A stretch of 64,000 nucleotides of DNA from Amorphophallus konjac (Eukaryota; Streptophyta; Magnoliopsida; Alismatales; Araceae): NCBI GenBank assembly GCA_022559845.1, contig CM040126.1, forward strand, positions 51,144,458-51,208,457, in the 5' to 3' direction. The position numbers and the translations under genes are program-made. Shown here piece by piece: positions 46,301 through 57,462 of the stretch. Positions within the stretch are counted from its first letter, which is position 1, and every line of letters starts with the position of its first letter. A model generated the notes under the pieces. It did not search any database. It saw only the letters and a list, made by a program, of their open reading frames with translations, and was not told the DNA's origin.

Positions 46301-46529
46301 TAAGAATTTCAGAATTCTTACCTATGTTGCCAATTCTAATAATCTTACCTTTGTCCTTTCCACCAAAGGCAACCAAGCCTCCATCTTTATCTTGTAGAGT
46401 AGAGAACACTTTCTTGTCCCCTATCATATGCCTTGAACAACCGCTGTCCAGGTACCATTTGCTCCCCCAGGCTTCAAGGCATATCTGCAAAAAAAATAAC
46501 ATTCTCATGCAATTATTTTTGGTACCCAA
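43344..46529 (-). pseudogene. SIRE-type pol: protease, integrase, RT, RNase H
   Basis: One frame runs from 46529 down to 43344, broken only by stops. Protease has WYLDSGCSRHM. The zinc-binding block has WLWHRRLGHTSF and CETCTKGKQ. The integrase core has HHDLFGPT and SDNGGEFENH, but the third catalytic residue is lysine (AAG, 45567-45569) in QQNRVVKRKNRTL where glutamate is conserved. RT carries MDVKSTFLNGYIKEDIFVEQ, LYGLKQAPRAWYERL and an intact YVDDIIFG near 44290. RNase H has STSEAEYVAAGSC and LCDNTSAINLSKN. Stops occur near 45780, 45036, 44811, 44559, 44349 and 44304, mostly at expected W or Q codons. Confidence 0.9.
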
Positions 46530-47235
46530 ACAAATTTGGGTCCATAGGAGTTAGTCCAATTCTACATATATCTTTTTCTGGTCCAAATAGCATGATTCCT
46601 TTGATTGTTCTGTTTGAACCAACAATTAGCGATAACATGACCAAATCTACCACAATGAAAGTAATTGACATTTGAAAATCTTCTTTGGTATCTATGTGGT
46701 TTAGATTGGACATGTGATGGCTTAGTGTGTAAGCGTGATGCACAATTATTCTCTTTTTTATGAACATAGGATGTTGTCATCGTATGCTCAAAAGATTTTT
46801 TGTTTTGGGGAATGTACCCCAAACCTTCTTTTTGGAAGTTAACCTTAACTCCCAACAAATTATGTAAGTTTTGTTTGCCTTTGACAAACTTAGATAAGGT
46901 GGACTACAGTTCAACCACCTCTTCATTTAAACTTTCATTTTTCTTTTCAAGTTCTGAAATCGTAGATATCAAAACTCCTTTTTCACTTTTCAATTTCTTA
47001 GTAATTTTTTCTATTTTATATATTCTACATGATAATTCTTTTTTGGATTTTTCAATATCTGAAATTGTTTGAGACCAAATCTTTTTTTCTTCTGTTAGTT
47101 CAAACCATTCTTACTCAAGTTTTTCAAACTTAGCAGAAGAATCCTCATGTGATAAATCATCAATTTCTTTTTGAGAGTTTTATTTTCAGATCTGATTTTT
47201 TTATATTTTGTATACAGCTTTTCATATTCTTATTC
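46530..47235 (-). pseudogene. Degenerate gag-pol spacer of the SIRE-type element
   Basis: Several frames carry pieces of the zone between gag and protease. The block YFHCGRFGHVIANCW (near 46640) looks like a second zinc knuckle with its first cysteine lost. A lysine/glutamate-rich coiled-coil stretch covers 46900-47230 with frameshifts. Confidence 0.6.
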
Positions 47236-48336
47236 TCATTGTTCATTTGAAATAAAATCGGGACCATAATTTACCTCTATTGAATCATCCTTGTGTGCCA
47301 TAAGGCATAGGCTTTTCATGAGCTCCCCGAGCTCTTCTTCGGACTGCTTTTCCTCTTCGTCGCTCCATGTGGCGACCATAGCTTTTGGTTTCTTGAACTT
47401 ATCTTTCTTGAACTTTCTCTTCAATTCTGGGCATTCACATCTCATGTGCCCGGGCTTCTTGCACTCATAGCATATAATACTATTTGGCTTGCTTGACTCA
47501 CCCTTGGTTTGAACGGGCTTCCTTTGCCCCTTTCTAAAATTTCCCTGAAAATTCTTCTTTCTTCTCAGAAATTTCTTCACTTGATGGGTCAACATAGCCA
47601 AGTCTTCTTCTTCATTACTCTCCTCACTGGACTCCTCTTCTTAGGAGTCGTCATAAGACTGGTTGGCTTTCAAGCCAATGGTTTTCTTCTTTTTGGATTC
47701 ATCTTCCACAGTTCTTTTGATGTTAATCTCATAGGTCATGAGTGACCCTATTAGCTCATCCAATGAGAGTGTAGACAGATTCTTCGAATCCTCAATGACT
47801 GTGACTTTTGTATGCCACGCAGGTGGAAGGGATCTCAATACCTTTCTCACAAGTTCGGAGTTTGTGTACTCCTTCCCAAGGCTTTTGAGACCGTTGGTGA
47901 TCTCAGTTAATCTTGCAAACATCTCTAAAATGGTTTCTTCGGATTTCATTTTAAATAACTTGTAATCTATGATGAGTAGATTGGCCTTGGTCTCCTTGAC
48001 CTCAGAAGTTCCTTCATAAATGAGTCGTAGCTTGTCCCACATCTCCTTTGCTGAATTACACATGGATGCACGAGAAAACTTGTTAGGATGTATAGCACAT
48101 TGCATAATGTTCATGGCATTAAAATTAACTATGGATTTCTTAATATCCTCAGGGTTCCACTCATCTTCATTTTTAGAAAGCTCATATGGACCCTTGTCCA
48201 CCACCCTCCAGATCTCGTACTCTTGGGCTCTCAGAAAAATATGCATTCTATTTTTCCAATAGGAGTAGTTCGAGCCGTCAAAGTATGGAGGACGGTGAAT
48301 TGAGTGACCCTCAGGCATCATCCCCTTGTTGGCCAT
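47236..48336 (-). pseudogene. SIRE-type gag, one or more in-frame stops
   Basis: The start ATG at 48336 lies shortly after the primer site. The N-terminal half has HRPPYFDGSNYSYWKNRM, the usual copia gag (DUF4219/UBN2) opening, and MWDKLRLIYEGTSEVKETK. The zinc knuckle is CYECKKPGHMRCECP near 47450. A TAA at 47641-47643 splits the frame, which otherwise continues unchanged. Confidence 0.85.
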
Positions 48337-48385
48337 TGATCTGGATCTTACTTTAGATCGTTAGATCTGAAAGAATTAAGGCCTT

Positions 48386-48398
48386 AGCTCTGATACCA
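48386..48398 (-). other. Primer binding site, initiator methionine tRNA
   Basis: Read on the minus strand, TGGTATCAGAGCT lies two bases inside the 5' LTR border. Confidence 0.9.
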
Positions 48399-48400
48399 AT

Positions 48401-49945
48401 TGAAGTCCTGCGATCAATGACACCCAAGAGGGGGGGGGGGTGAATTGGGTGTTTATAAATTTTAAGAAAACATTAGTCGATATAAACAGGTGTGAGGAAT
48501 AGCCACAAAGAAGTTTAGATCTAAATAAGAAACTATCAGATCTAGCAAAATCTACCACACTCAACTGATCTTTGGTACCGTGGCGGAGGTGGGAATCTGA
48601 AGATTCTACTCACGCAAAGTGGTATCTTCCTGACAAGGTTTACCTTGTCGATCTGAACTCACCTTTTGATATACCAGATATGTACTGTGCAAATGATAGA
48701 TTATGCTAAATCTAACTTAATCAATACAACCAAATTAATCTATGTGTGTGCTTGCACAAAATGGTTATAGGAGAAAAGGATCAAACCACACAAGAGACAC
48801 GATTTTTAGGTGGTTCGGATGTAACAACGGCAACCTACGTCCACCCCTCACGATCTGTGAGGATTCCCACACTATCTTGTAAAAGATTACAAGATCAAAC
48901 CACACACGCACACTCGTGAGGAGTTCGGAACTCCCACGAAGGTGCACAAGCACCAAATCACACAGAAAAGTAAAGAAAGAGAAACACACACACACACACA
49001 CACACAGGGATCTACTTAGATCCACACACACAAGTGTTTAGATATTACAAGAACACACACTTGAAGCTCAATTAGAAATGAAAGAAGAAACACAAAATAA
49101 AAGCTTCAGATTTAAGTTCCCCCTTAATGGATGAAGAGGATTTTGGATGCAGCTTGATCTCCACTTGACTTGGGTTGATTGGCCTCAGAGTGATCTTGAG
49201 AAGCTTGGAGATGGATGAAGAACTTCTTGCACGGAACACTGTTCACAGAGCTACAGTAGCATCACTCTTTCTCCCTTGGCAGCCCCCTTTGATCTCCCTT
49301 GAGTGATTAGGGTTTCTTTCCCCCAAGAGATGTTTTTATATAACTTGGATGGTCAAGGACAAGCCAAGACACAGATCCATAATTCCATGGATGTCTGGAG
49401 ACTTTTGGGATTAAAAAATCATTGATAGATGCTTTAGCCTCGTGGAGAAAACAAAGTCAACAATGGAGGCTTCGAAGCTGGCGGTCAACCGGGCATAGAT
49501 GGGCGGTCGACCAGAATTTTACAGAAGGTGAACCTTTCAACACTGGGAAAACTGGTCGACCGGTCCAGTGGGGGCGGTTGACCGAACTCTGTAATTTTAC
49601 AGAGTTTTCAGCTCTGGGAAATTAGGTCGACCGCCCATGCTGGCCAGGTCGACCGAACTATGAAAAACCTACAGAAATGAATTGTTAGCCTAGTGGATCA
49701 TATCCATATGACAAGAGCTTCATGTCCTCATTCAATTCATGCATTTTGGTTTTAATCTAGCTTTGATTATGCATTTGGAGATATTCATTTGAGCTTCATA
49801 TCCATTCTTACATTTAAGCTTTTAGCATTACACAAAGTGGCCTTAAACACATTCAAAGCTTACTCGTGATTACTTCGACATGGCACGAGATGAAAACTGA
49901 GTTCAAGATTTTGTTATCATCAAAATCACTTGGAGAGACTCAACA
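48401..49945 (-). repeat. 5' LTR of the SIRE-type element (right copy)
   Basis: It aligns end to end with the left LTR. The GGTCGACC array is at 49483-49654 and a (CA)n run at about 48985-49005. Confidence 0.95.
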
Positions 49946-49950
49946 CAAGG

Positions 49951-50035
49951 GGGTTTACGTGGGGCAGGGCGGTCAGCCCGTCCTGGCCCGCTTAAACCCC
50001 CCCTAGGGGGGTTTAGGCGGGGTAGACCAGAGGGA
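49951..50035 (+). repeat. GGTTTAGGCGGG minisatellite, right remnant
   Basis: GGGGTTTACG and GGGGGGTTTAGGCGGGG continue the array interrupted by the SIRE-type element. Confidence 0.6.
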
Positions 50036-52384
50036 GGAGGGAAAAAATTATTTAAACCCCTATGGACCCCTCTTGAACCCCCACATGCGCATTTTGGATT
50101 GGTTTTCGGGCGTTTGGACTAGCTTTGGATGGGGTTTTCACACCTGGAAGGCAGGGATCGGCAAGGCTGCTTGAGCTAGTTTCTCCCACCTTGTGCTTCA
50201 TCTCGGACCTTTCTTGGACGCTTCTCTTGGTGAGTTGAACCTCCTTGGACCAGAACAAAATTAATATATGAGTGGGGAGTTGTGGACGCACTTTTAGTTC
50301 ACTTGTTATTCTCTTGTCGGTTTATTCGTTTATTAAGTGCGCGGGCGTGCCAGTCACCGGAGTGACAATTTGTTCGGGCTCCGAAGAGCCCATGGTGCGC
50401 TCGATCTGACTTCGTCAGACGATTGTGTGGTTCGTGTCGGGATCAAAACCCGCCGCGCCATAAAGGTCACGGCGTCATTTACATCCCTCATACGAGGGAA
50501 CACCCTTGATTAATCGCCGAGATTCAGGGCCTCATGGCCAAGAAATTAATTGCATGAAAGGTCTATTACGAGGTATTGAAATCCTCGCGCGAAGGCGGGA
50601 AGAAAACCAGTCGAGATCATGTCGGCCGTGTGCTGACCACTTAATGTTCGGATGAGCGTCCGTCTCGGGAAAAGCGCGATCGTCACGGGAAGATCGGAGC
50701 ATATGTATGCCAGGATATGGCAATTTATTGTTCGGAAGAACGGAAAACGTTCGGCTAAACCTCGGTTAGAGCGGTCAGAAACCGGTAAATCTGTTGGCCC
50801 GGTGCAAGAGTAAGATGCGACCATACTGCGGTGGGCCCCCCCGCGGTCGAAACAAGACTTGCATGAGCGTCATTAATATTTCCGGTGCCAAGGGGCGACG
50901 AGGGAATATCCCTTAAATCGGCTGAAAAGCCCTGTGTCCAGAGAAGCCGACGTTCGAAGCATGTCGGTCATTCGGGAGACCGTTTAATATTCGGACGTGT
51001 GTCCGGCTTGAGAATATTGTAATCGTCGTAGGAGGACTTGGAACATGTGCATGCCGGGATGCGGCAGGTTTATTATTATGAGACACTGAAAATATTCGGT
51101 TGAATCTCGGTTAGAGTAGTCGAAAACCAGTGAATCTGTTGGCCCGATGCGAGATCGAGTCAGGACCATATTGGGGGCGCCTCCCGTGGTCCGAACGAGG
51201 CTTGCGCGGGCATCGTTAATATTTCCAGCGTTGGAGGGCAACGGGGGAGAGTCCCGGGACTAGATTCCAGAACCGAAAACGTATTCGAAAGGAACAGGTT
51301 GTAGACCGAGGATATGGGCCAGATGATGACCATGATCGGGATAGGCCCAAGGTCTAAGTGTGGCCCACTGAGGTCTTATTGATATTCCCATGGAAGGAGT
51401 TCAGGGGTGGCAAGAGCCGTCTCGTTCTATTCCGATTCTGTCGGTCACTTGCGGACCTTTTCATGTTCGGGCAGGGGCCCATATTGAAAGTGTGACGTGG
51501 GTGGAAACGACCCCGTACGAATGTATGCCGAGTTTACGGCAATTTCAATGAAAGAGCGGGAGCGAATCCCGTTAGAATGAATCCGATTTAGCGGGCTATC
51601 GGCTCGGAACAATACCGGCTCACGACCATACCGGGACGAGAGTCGTCGGCCATGTTGGTTGCTCGTGGGCCTTTTCATGTTCAGACACATGTCCGTAATA
51701 GAAACGCGGCGGAAATCGAGGTGAATCCGTTCAAATGTCTGCCGAACGTGCGGCAATTTTAGTAGCGGCTCGGAAGGGGTCTGGCCCGAGAAACGAGTCC
51801 GGTTTAATCGGAATGTCAGCTAGAGGCGAGGTCAGGCCATGGCCATTTCGGGATAATTCCCTAGACTCAGGCCCAACTCGCAAGGGCGGTATTATTGTTC
51901 CTTCGGCACCGGGTCACGGGAGAGACGGGGCTGTGAAGCGGATCCCATTGTTTTATTATCGTTTGAAATTTCACTATTGTTATTCGTTGGTTTACGTATA
52001 TCTTTGAGCGAGTTCATTATTGCTATTTATTTGTTTATTTTCTTGTGATTTATTCATTTATTATTGTTATTGTCAGGTTTGTTTTTTTATTGTTTGTTTG
52101 TTTTATTATCGTTCATTTGCTTGTCGCGTTTCGTCAAGTTTGTTATTATTATTTATTCTGGTTATCATTTATTTATTTATCATTCATTCTTATTGAGTTT
52201 GTTATTATTATTCATTTATTTTTGTTATCATTTATTTGTTTAATTATTATTATTGTTATTATTATTTTAGCTTATTATTATTATCACTTGTTCTTTTATT
52301 GTTCTTATTTATTTATTCATTTGTGAACTTGTTATTATTTATTATTATTATTATTATTATTACTCATATTTTCTGGAGAGAGAG

Positions 52385-52780
52385 TGGGCCATTGGAGGGC
52401 TAAGAGGGGTGTACCGCTGAAGGGCTGAGGGCGTACCGCTGGAGGGCTGAAAGGGTGTGCCGCTGGGGCCCAGGGGTGTACCGCTGGAGGGACCAGGGGC
52501 TGTGCCGGCGAAGGGCCGAAAAGGTGTACCGCTGAAGGGCTGAGGGCGTGCCGCTGAAGGGTAGGAGGGCGTACCGCTGAAGGGCCTGGGGGTGTGCCGC
52601 TGGGAGGCCAAGGGAGTGTACCGCTGAAGGGGCCTGGGGTTGTGCCGCTGGAGGGCTGAAAGGGTGTGCCGCCGGGGCCCAGGGGTGTACCGTTGGGGCT
52701 AAGAAGTGTGCCGCTGGGGGCAATAATGCTTGAAAGGGGTGTGCCGTTGAAGGCTGGAAGGAGTGTGCCGTTGAAGGGTT
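52385..52780 (+). repeat. GTGCCGCTGAAGGG minisatellite, block 1 of copy B
   Basis: About sixteen degenerate units with GTGTACCGCTGAAGGGC or GTGTGCCGCTGGGGCC. Confidence 0.85.
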
Positions 52781-53189
52781 ATTCTTTTATTATTTGCTTT
52801 AAGGCTTTCCTTTTCTTCTTATCTTAATTTTTATGCAGTTTTATATAAACTTCTCCCTTTGCCTTGTTCTGTTCAGCCTTTTCCTGCGGGTCGGACATTC
52901 GGGTTGCCGGGTGGCCAGTCGGTTCAGTTCTCGTCATGATGCCGGCAGTGGTTTGATTAGTCGGAACGTTTTATCGTTGATTGTTCTATTCGTTTGTTGC
53001 TTCCTTTTTTGCTTTATTCAACATGTTATTTTCTCACAAAAATTCGGCAGCATCTCCCCTTGACCCGGGGCGTAAGGGAGATAAAGGGAACGCGCCCACA
53101 TGGAGTGGCGGAACCCGACAACTGGAGGTGGGCGCCCGGAGGCAACAACACCTTTATAGAGCCTTGGAAAACGTGAAGGAAAGGGGCTC

Positions 53190-53545
53190 GGGGCAGGGTC
53201 AAGAAGTGTACTGCTGGGGGACTGAAGGGTGTGCCGCTGAGGGCCAAGGTGAGTGTGCCGCTGAGGGCCAATGGGTGTGCCGCTGAGGGCCAATAGGAGC
53301 GTGCCGCTGAGGGCAAATGGGTGTGTGCCGCTGAAGGCGAATAGGGGTGTGCCGGTGAAGGCCCGACAGGGCGTATCGGCGAAGGGTCAAGGGAGGGGCG
53401 TGCCGCTGAAGGCATGACTGGGCGTGCCGTTGAAGGCACAATCAGGGCGTGCCGTTGAAGGCATGACTGGGCGTGCCGTTGAAGGCACAATCAGGGCGTG
53501 CCGTTGGAGGCACAATCGGGGCATGCCGTTGGAGGCCCGACTGGG
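53190..53545 (+). repeat. GTGCCGCTGAAGGG minisatellite, block 2 of copy B
   Basis: Units of about 30-35 bp contain GTGTGCCGCTGAGGGCC. The last part repeats GGGCGTGCCGTTGAAGGC with GACTGGGC or CAATCAGG. Confidence 0.85.
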
Positions 53546-54329
53546 TGAACGAAGGCGAGAACGCCCGGTGAGGAGTGAACCCTAACGAAGGGAGAAAATG
53601 AAGAGAGGGGGAAGGCCAAGGAGGAAAGATCATCACCGGCGGCCAAATCGATGAGGGAAGAAGAGGAGGGAGAGAGCACGATCAAACGCACGTAAAATAC
53701 CCAGACTGACGGAGACGGCAAGAAGCCCAAAGAGCAAGGCTTTTTATTCACAAAGAACGGGAGACCACAAAGGGGCAATACGTTGCAGGGAGAAAGAAAA
53801 GGGGGAGAACAACAACGAAAGAGGGGAAAAGAAATGAAAATACAAGGCGGGAAGGGGAACGGAGCATGGGCTCCCCCCCCTCCCAGACCTCACTCCTCTC
53901 TTCTTCTCTTCTCTCCTTCTTTGCGTGGACGGTGGTGGCCGGAGCAGCAGAAGGGCAGGCGCCTCCCTCTTCTTCTTCTCTTCTTCTCTTCCCTCTTCGC
54001 ACAGACGGTGGCGATGGATGGAGCGACAAAGCCTCTCCCCTCTCTTCCTCTCTTTCCTCTTCTTCTCTTCTTCTCTTCTGCGTGTGTGTGTGTCTCTCTG
54101 TCAATCTGCCTCCTCCCCCCCTGTTTGCAGCGAAGAAGAGGGGTTTTATACCCCCGGTGGCGGGAGCGTCCGAAGGCGGGAACGATTCGACGGGCATTGA
54201 ATGGGGTTGACCTCTCCATCCTTGGTGGCGGGGGGATAGGCAGCGTGGCTCTCTCCTTGGGCGACACCTCAGCAAGCCCACTGCGCGCCAAGAATCCCTA
54301 GGGCATGGGCGTAAGATTTCGTCTGCCGG

Positions 54330-54735
54330 AACGTGCCGTTAAAGAGGCTGCACAGCGTGCCGTTGGGAGACACAGGAAGCGTGCCGTTGGAGGCCGCCAA
54401 CGCGTGCCGTTGAAGGGCCCAAAGGGCGTGTCACTGGAAGGCACAGCAAGCGTGCCGCTGAAGAGCCCGAAAGGCGTGTCGCTGAAGGCCAGGAGGTCGT
54501 GCTGTGGGGGAGCCCCTGAAGTGTGCCGCTGAGGGCGCTGGCGGGTGTGCCGCTGAGGGGCACAAGGGTGTGCCACTGTAGGCCGTTGGAGGCGTGCCGC
54601 TGAGGGGCATTGGACGCGTGCCGCTGAAGGCCCAGAGAAGTGTGCCGCTGAAGGGCACAAAGAGCGTGCCGTGGGGGGCCTTCATAGTGTGCCGCTGGAG
54701 GGCACCAAAGAGTGTGCCGATGAAGGGCTCAATGG
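54330..54735 (+). repeat. GTGCCGCTGAAGGG minisatellite, block 3 of copy B
   Basis: About fourteen units with GTGTGCCGCTGAAGGGC lie near the 3' end, as in copy A. Confidence 0.85.
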
Positions 54736-54983
54736 GCAGTTTTGAGCCCGTTGTGAGCACGAGTTGCGGCCCATTTGATTTTCTTCGAGGCCCCATGGAT
54801 TATGAGCTTCCTGGGAGTTGGTTTCTCTTTGTTGTCGTGACTCCGGGGACGGCTTCACGGCAGTGTGCATATTCGGGGAGTCCAGACGACCAGTCTCTCC
54901 GGGGCTTCTTCACTCAGCGCCGTCGTCGATGCGAGGCCGAGCAGGACATCTGGGTTTGCAATTTTTTTGGTGTCCACAGGGGA

Positions 54984-55905
54984 ATGCTAGGATGGATAGA
55001 AGAGAGAAGGAGAGCACGGCCTCCCCCGGGGCCTGGGGCGTCCTCGACGTGTAGCACGCTCCTGACCACGGGGGTCAAGGGGCGGCCCCGAGGTGATGCC
55101 CTTTGTCTTTTTTCTTTTTTTTGCTGGCTTGGAGAGGGCTGGCTTGAAAGCTTCATGGCTTGTGTGTTGGCATGAGCTCCGAGATGAAGTTGATGCGAGG
55201 TCACCTTCAAGGTGTTCGAGGTAATTCTCCGACCATGTTAACGAACTGTATAGGGTGGGTAGGGGCCTGGATGGCCCTCTAGACTTGAAATCTCTGCTTG
55301 GCATAGCTTGGACAACCGGAGGAAGGCGGTTTGGGCATGGGAACCCGACCTTAATTAGAACATGCCATGCTATACAGCGAGTTGGTGCATAGCCTTGGCC
55401 AAGTCTCTAGTCTCCAACTCCCAGTCTCCAACAATATATAGACCATTATGCCACACTCAGGCAGGTCTGTCACGACTATAGATCAACCCGCCTTACATGT
55501 GTTGATTTGTTTTCTTCCTTTTTGTTTGTGATGTGATGAATGACAAATATGATGAGCAAATAACAATGATCTCAATCAACCTATGAACATGTGGACCATG
55601 AGCCTAGGCAATCAGAACTGGCTCTAGCATGGGCAATGCTATGTCAATCAAACTAAGCTAAAGAAGGAAAAGAAAAACACACGCCGGAGCGTGGAGCAAA
55701 GGAATAAATGAAAACACACCAAGTGGGTGGAACAAGCAAAGGAAATAGGGGATATGAGAGAGAAAATCAATGCCCAATACTAAGGAAAGAACGTGATCGC
55801 CACTAAGGTAATAAAACAAGCCAAAGACTTGAATAATACCTTAGAAATAGGAGGATGATGCACTCACCTACGGGAGATAGAAACCACTGAAATCTGCAGA
55901 TCTGC
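54984..55905. other. Intergenic, no recognisable gene
   Basis: No domain or repeat pair was identified before the first palindrome cluster. Confidence 0.4.
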
Positions 55906-55910
55906 TGAAT

Positions 55911-56000
55911 GTAACGGTCCAGAACCTGTGCGTCACAGGATTGTGACGGTCGCCCGATAAACCGTTAGATCCACCTGACGCGCCTGATGAAGACCGTCAG
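55911..56000. repeat. Cluster of three 26-bp palindromic units
   Basis: Units at 55911-55936, 55943-55968 and 55975-56000 start with GTAACGG, GTGACGG and CTGACGC and end with CGTCAC, CGTTAG and CGTCAG. Their starts are 32 bp apart. Confidence 0.85.
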
Positions 56001-56202
56001 AGTATCTGCAGCACCAACTTGTGAATCCTTCAAACCCCAAACCTTCTAGCCGGCTAGAAAGCTTGGGCCTCGTCTGATGAACCCTGTAAACCTGCCAAAG
56101 AACGTGAACACAAGAAAACAACCCCAGATTAGCCTTTCACACAACGTAGCATCAATTCTCAAATGAACTTAATATCATTCAAAAGGAAAGGGGAATACCG
56201 GG

Positions 56203-57239
56203 GAAGTTTGGTTTTTTTTAACCCCTCTGGGTGTTTTAAAACATGGGAAGGATGTTTAGATGATCAAAACAAGTGGAAGAACGTGAGAGAAGGAAGAGGG
56301 ACAATGCTATGATGAGAGGAACAAGGGAGGAACACAAGTGTGCAAACAATGAACTTTAAAACCCAAAACTGAAGTACTCCCTTGACTGTGATGCAGATGG
56401 ACATAGAAATCAATTCTCCTTGGTTGGATGTGGCTCCAGAATGCGGCAGCACTTCGACGCAAACTCCAGATTTCTCCCCCTTAGGCCATGAAGTCAAGGG
56501 TGCTATTTATAGACCCTCCAACTCTCCGGTCGAGCAGAGGATAATCCAGCAAGAAAGGAGGATAATTCTTAGCAAACTCTTGAAGATAATACTCCCAAGA
56601 GCCCATAGAAACAAACAGAAGATTCTGAGGATCAGATTTGGATGAGAAATCACAAGATCAAACTCTCAATTTGACCATGAAATGGCAGAGAAAAGACCAG
56701 ACCAGCCAGGACCCTCTGTTAGATGTAATGGCTGCACGACATACCGCCACATGAACGTAACGCGCCAGGGGAAGACCGTCACAAAACCTTATCTCTTAAG
56801 AAGATAAGATCAACGGGAAGAAGTTCTAAACAGTTGGACTCTGAATGAATGTAACGGCCATGGGATGACGCGTTACAATGATATAACGGTTGCACGACAG
56901 ACCGTTAGAATCAATGGATAGGCAGAAGGATAAGGATTGAAACAGGCCTTTAAGCTGTAGGACTCTTCAAGATCTAACGGCCATGGGCTGATGCGTCAGA
57001 AGAATGTAACGCCCCTGAGGTGGACCGTTAGAGACAATAAAGATCCAAAGAAAACAAAAGCTTGCTAAGCTTCATCAAATGACAAGAAACCAAGGAATCA
57101 AACCCAACCAAGGAATCAAGACCCATGAAATAAACCTCCAACTGATCAAGAAGGCTCAATGAAAGGGAATAACTCAGAGCATCATATAGAATGATAAAGG
57201 TGATGACCCAACTTATTGGTCATAAAATGGGTGTCAACA
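56203..57239 (-). repeat. LTR-like direct repeat, copy 1 (1037 bp)
   Basis: It is collinear with 57567-58603 without net length change and about 97% identical in a 400-bp sample. On the minus strand it begins TGTTGACACCCATTTTATG. It includes six palindromic units (56725-57031). Confidence 0.85.
56725..57031. repeat. Six 26-bp palindromic units in three pairs (copy 1)
   Basis: Units start at 56725, 56757, 56851, 56883, 56974 and 57006. Each pair is exactly 32 bp apart. Copy 2 has the same set shifted by 1364 bp (58089-58395). Confidence 0.85.
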
Positions 57240-57462
57240 ACAGGCCAGTCCTCAACAGTGATACCAGACCACTCTGCCTCACAGACAGATTTTATAACAA
57301 CAACAACCACATGAACAAACTGAAACACCTTCCAGCGAGGTTTGCATAAGCCATTCACATATACATCCTATACAGTACTCAGTCCCTAGCCTACAGTTCT
57401 CAACCTTCAACTTCAACTTTTAGCTATAGGCCAGCATGCCTTTACCCGGTGACGTGCCAGAA

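Larger units (their letters stand above)
39054..49945 (-). mobile_element. Complete SIRE-type Ty1/copia retrotransposon, decayed
   Basis: LTRs of 1544 and 1545 bp (both TGAAGTC...CTCAACA as read on the plus strand) enclose an 7.8-kb interior read on the minus strand. CAAGG is duplicated at 39049-39053 and 49946-49950. The primer site, polypurine tract, gag and pol are present, along with an additional ORF between pol and the 3' LTR, which is typical of the SIRE/Maximus lineage. Over a 180-bp sample I count about seven LTR differences. Confidence 0.95.
50281..54978. mobile_element. 4.7-kb LTR-like insertion, family copy B
   Basis: It begins TGTGGACGCAC and ends GGTGTCCACA. GGGGA lies directly after the right end (54979) and two bases before the left end (50274-50278), so the duplication is probable but imperfectly placed. 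Internal order matches copy A: ATAAAGGTCACG leader, GTTTAATCGG segment, T/A-rich zone with (TTA)n near 52340, then three GTGCCGCTGAAGGG minisatellite blocks. The leader contains diverged repeats of roughly 300-450 bp not present in copy A. No coding domain is seen. Confidence 0.75.

Noticed and set aside
53026..53490. Repeat protein frames (RHTP/SAAH-type) in the GTGCCGCTG minisatellites, also at 27095-27385 and 52360-52723
   Set aside because: They are translations of a minisatellite whose unit is often a multiple of three. They change frame between blocks and lack a conserved start.
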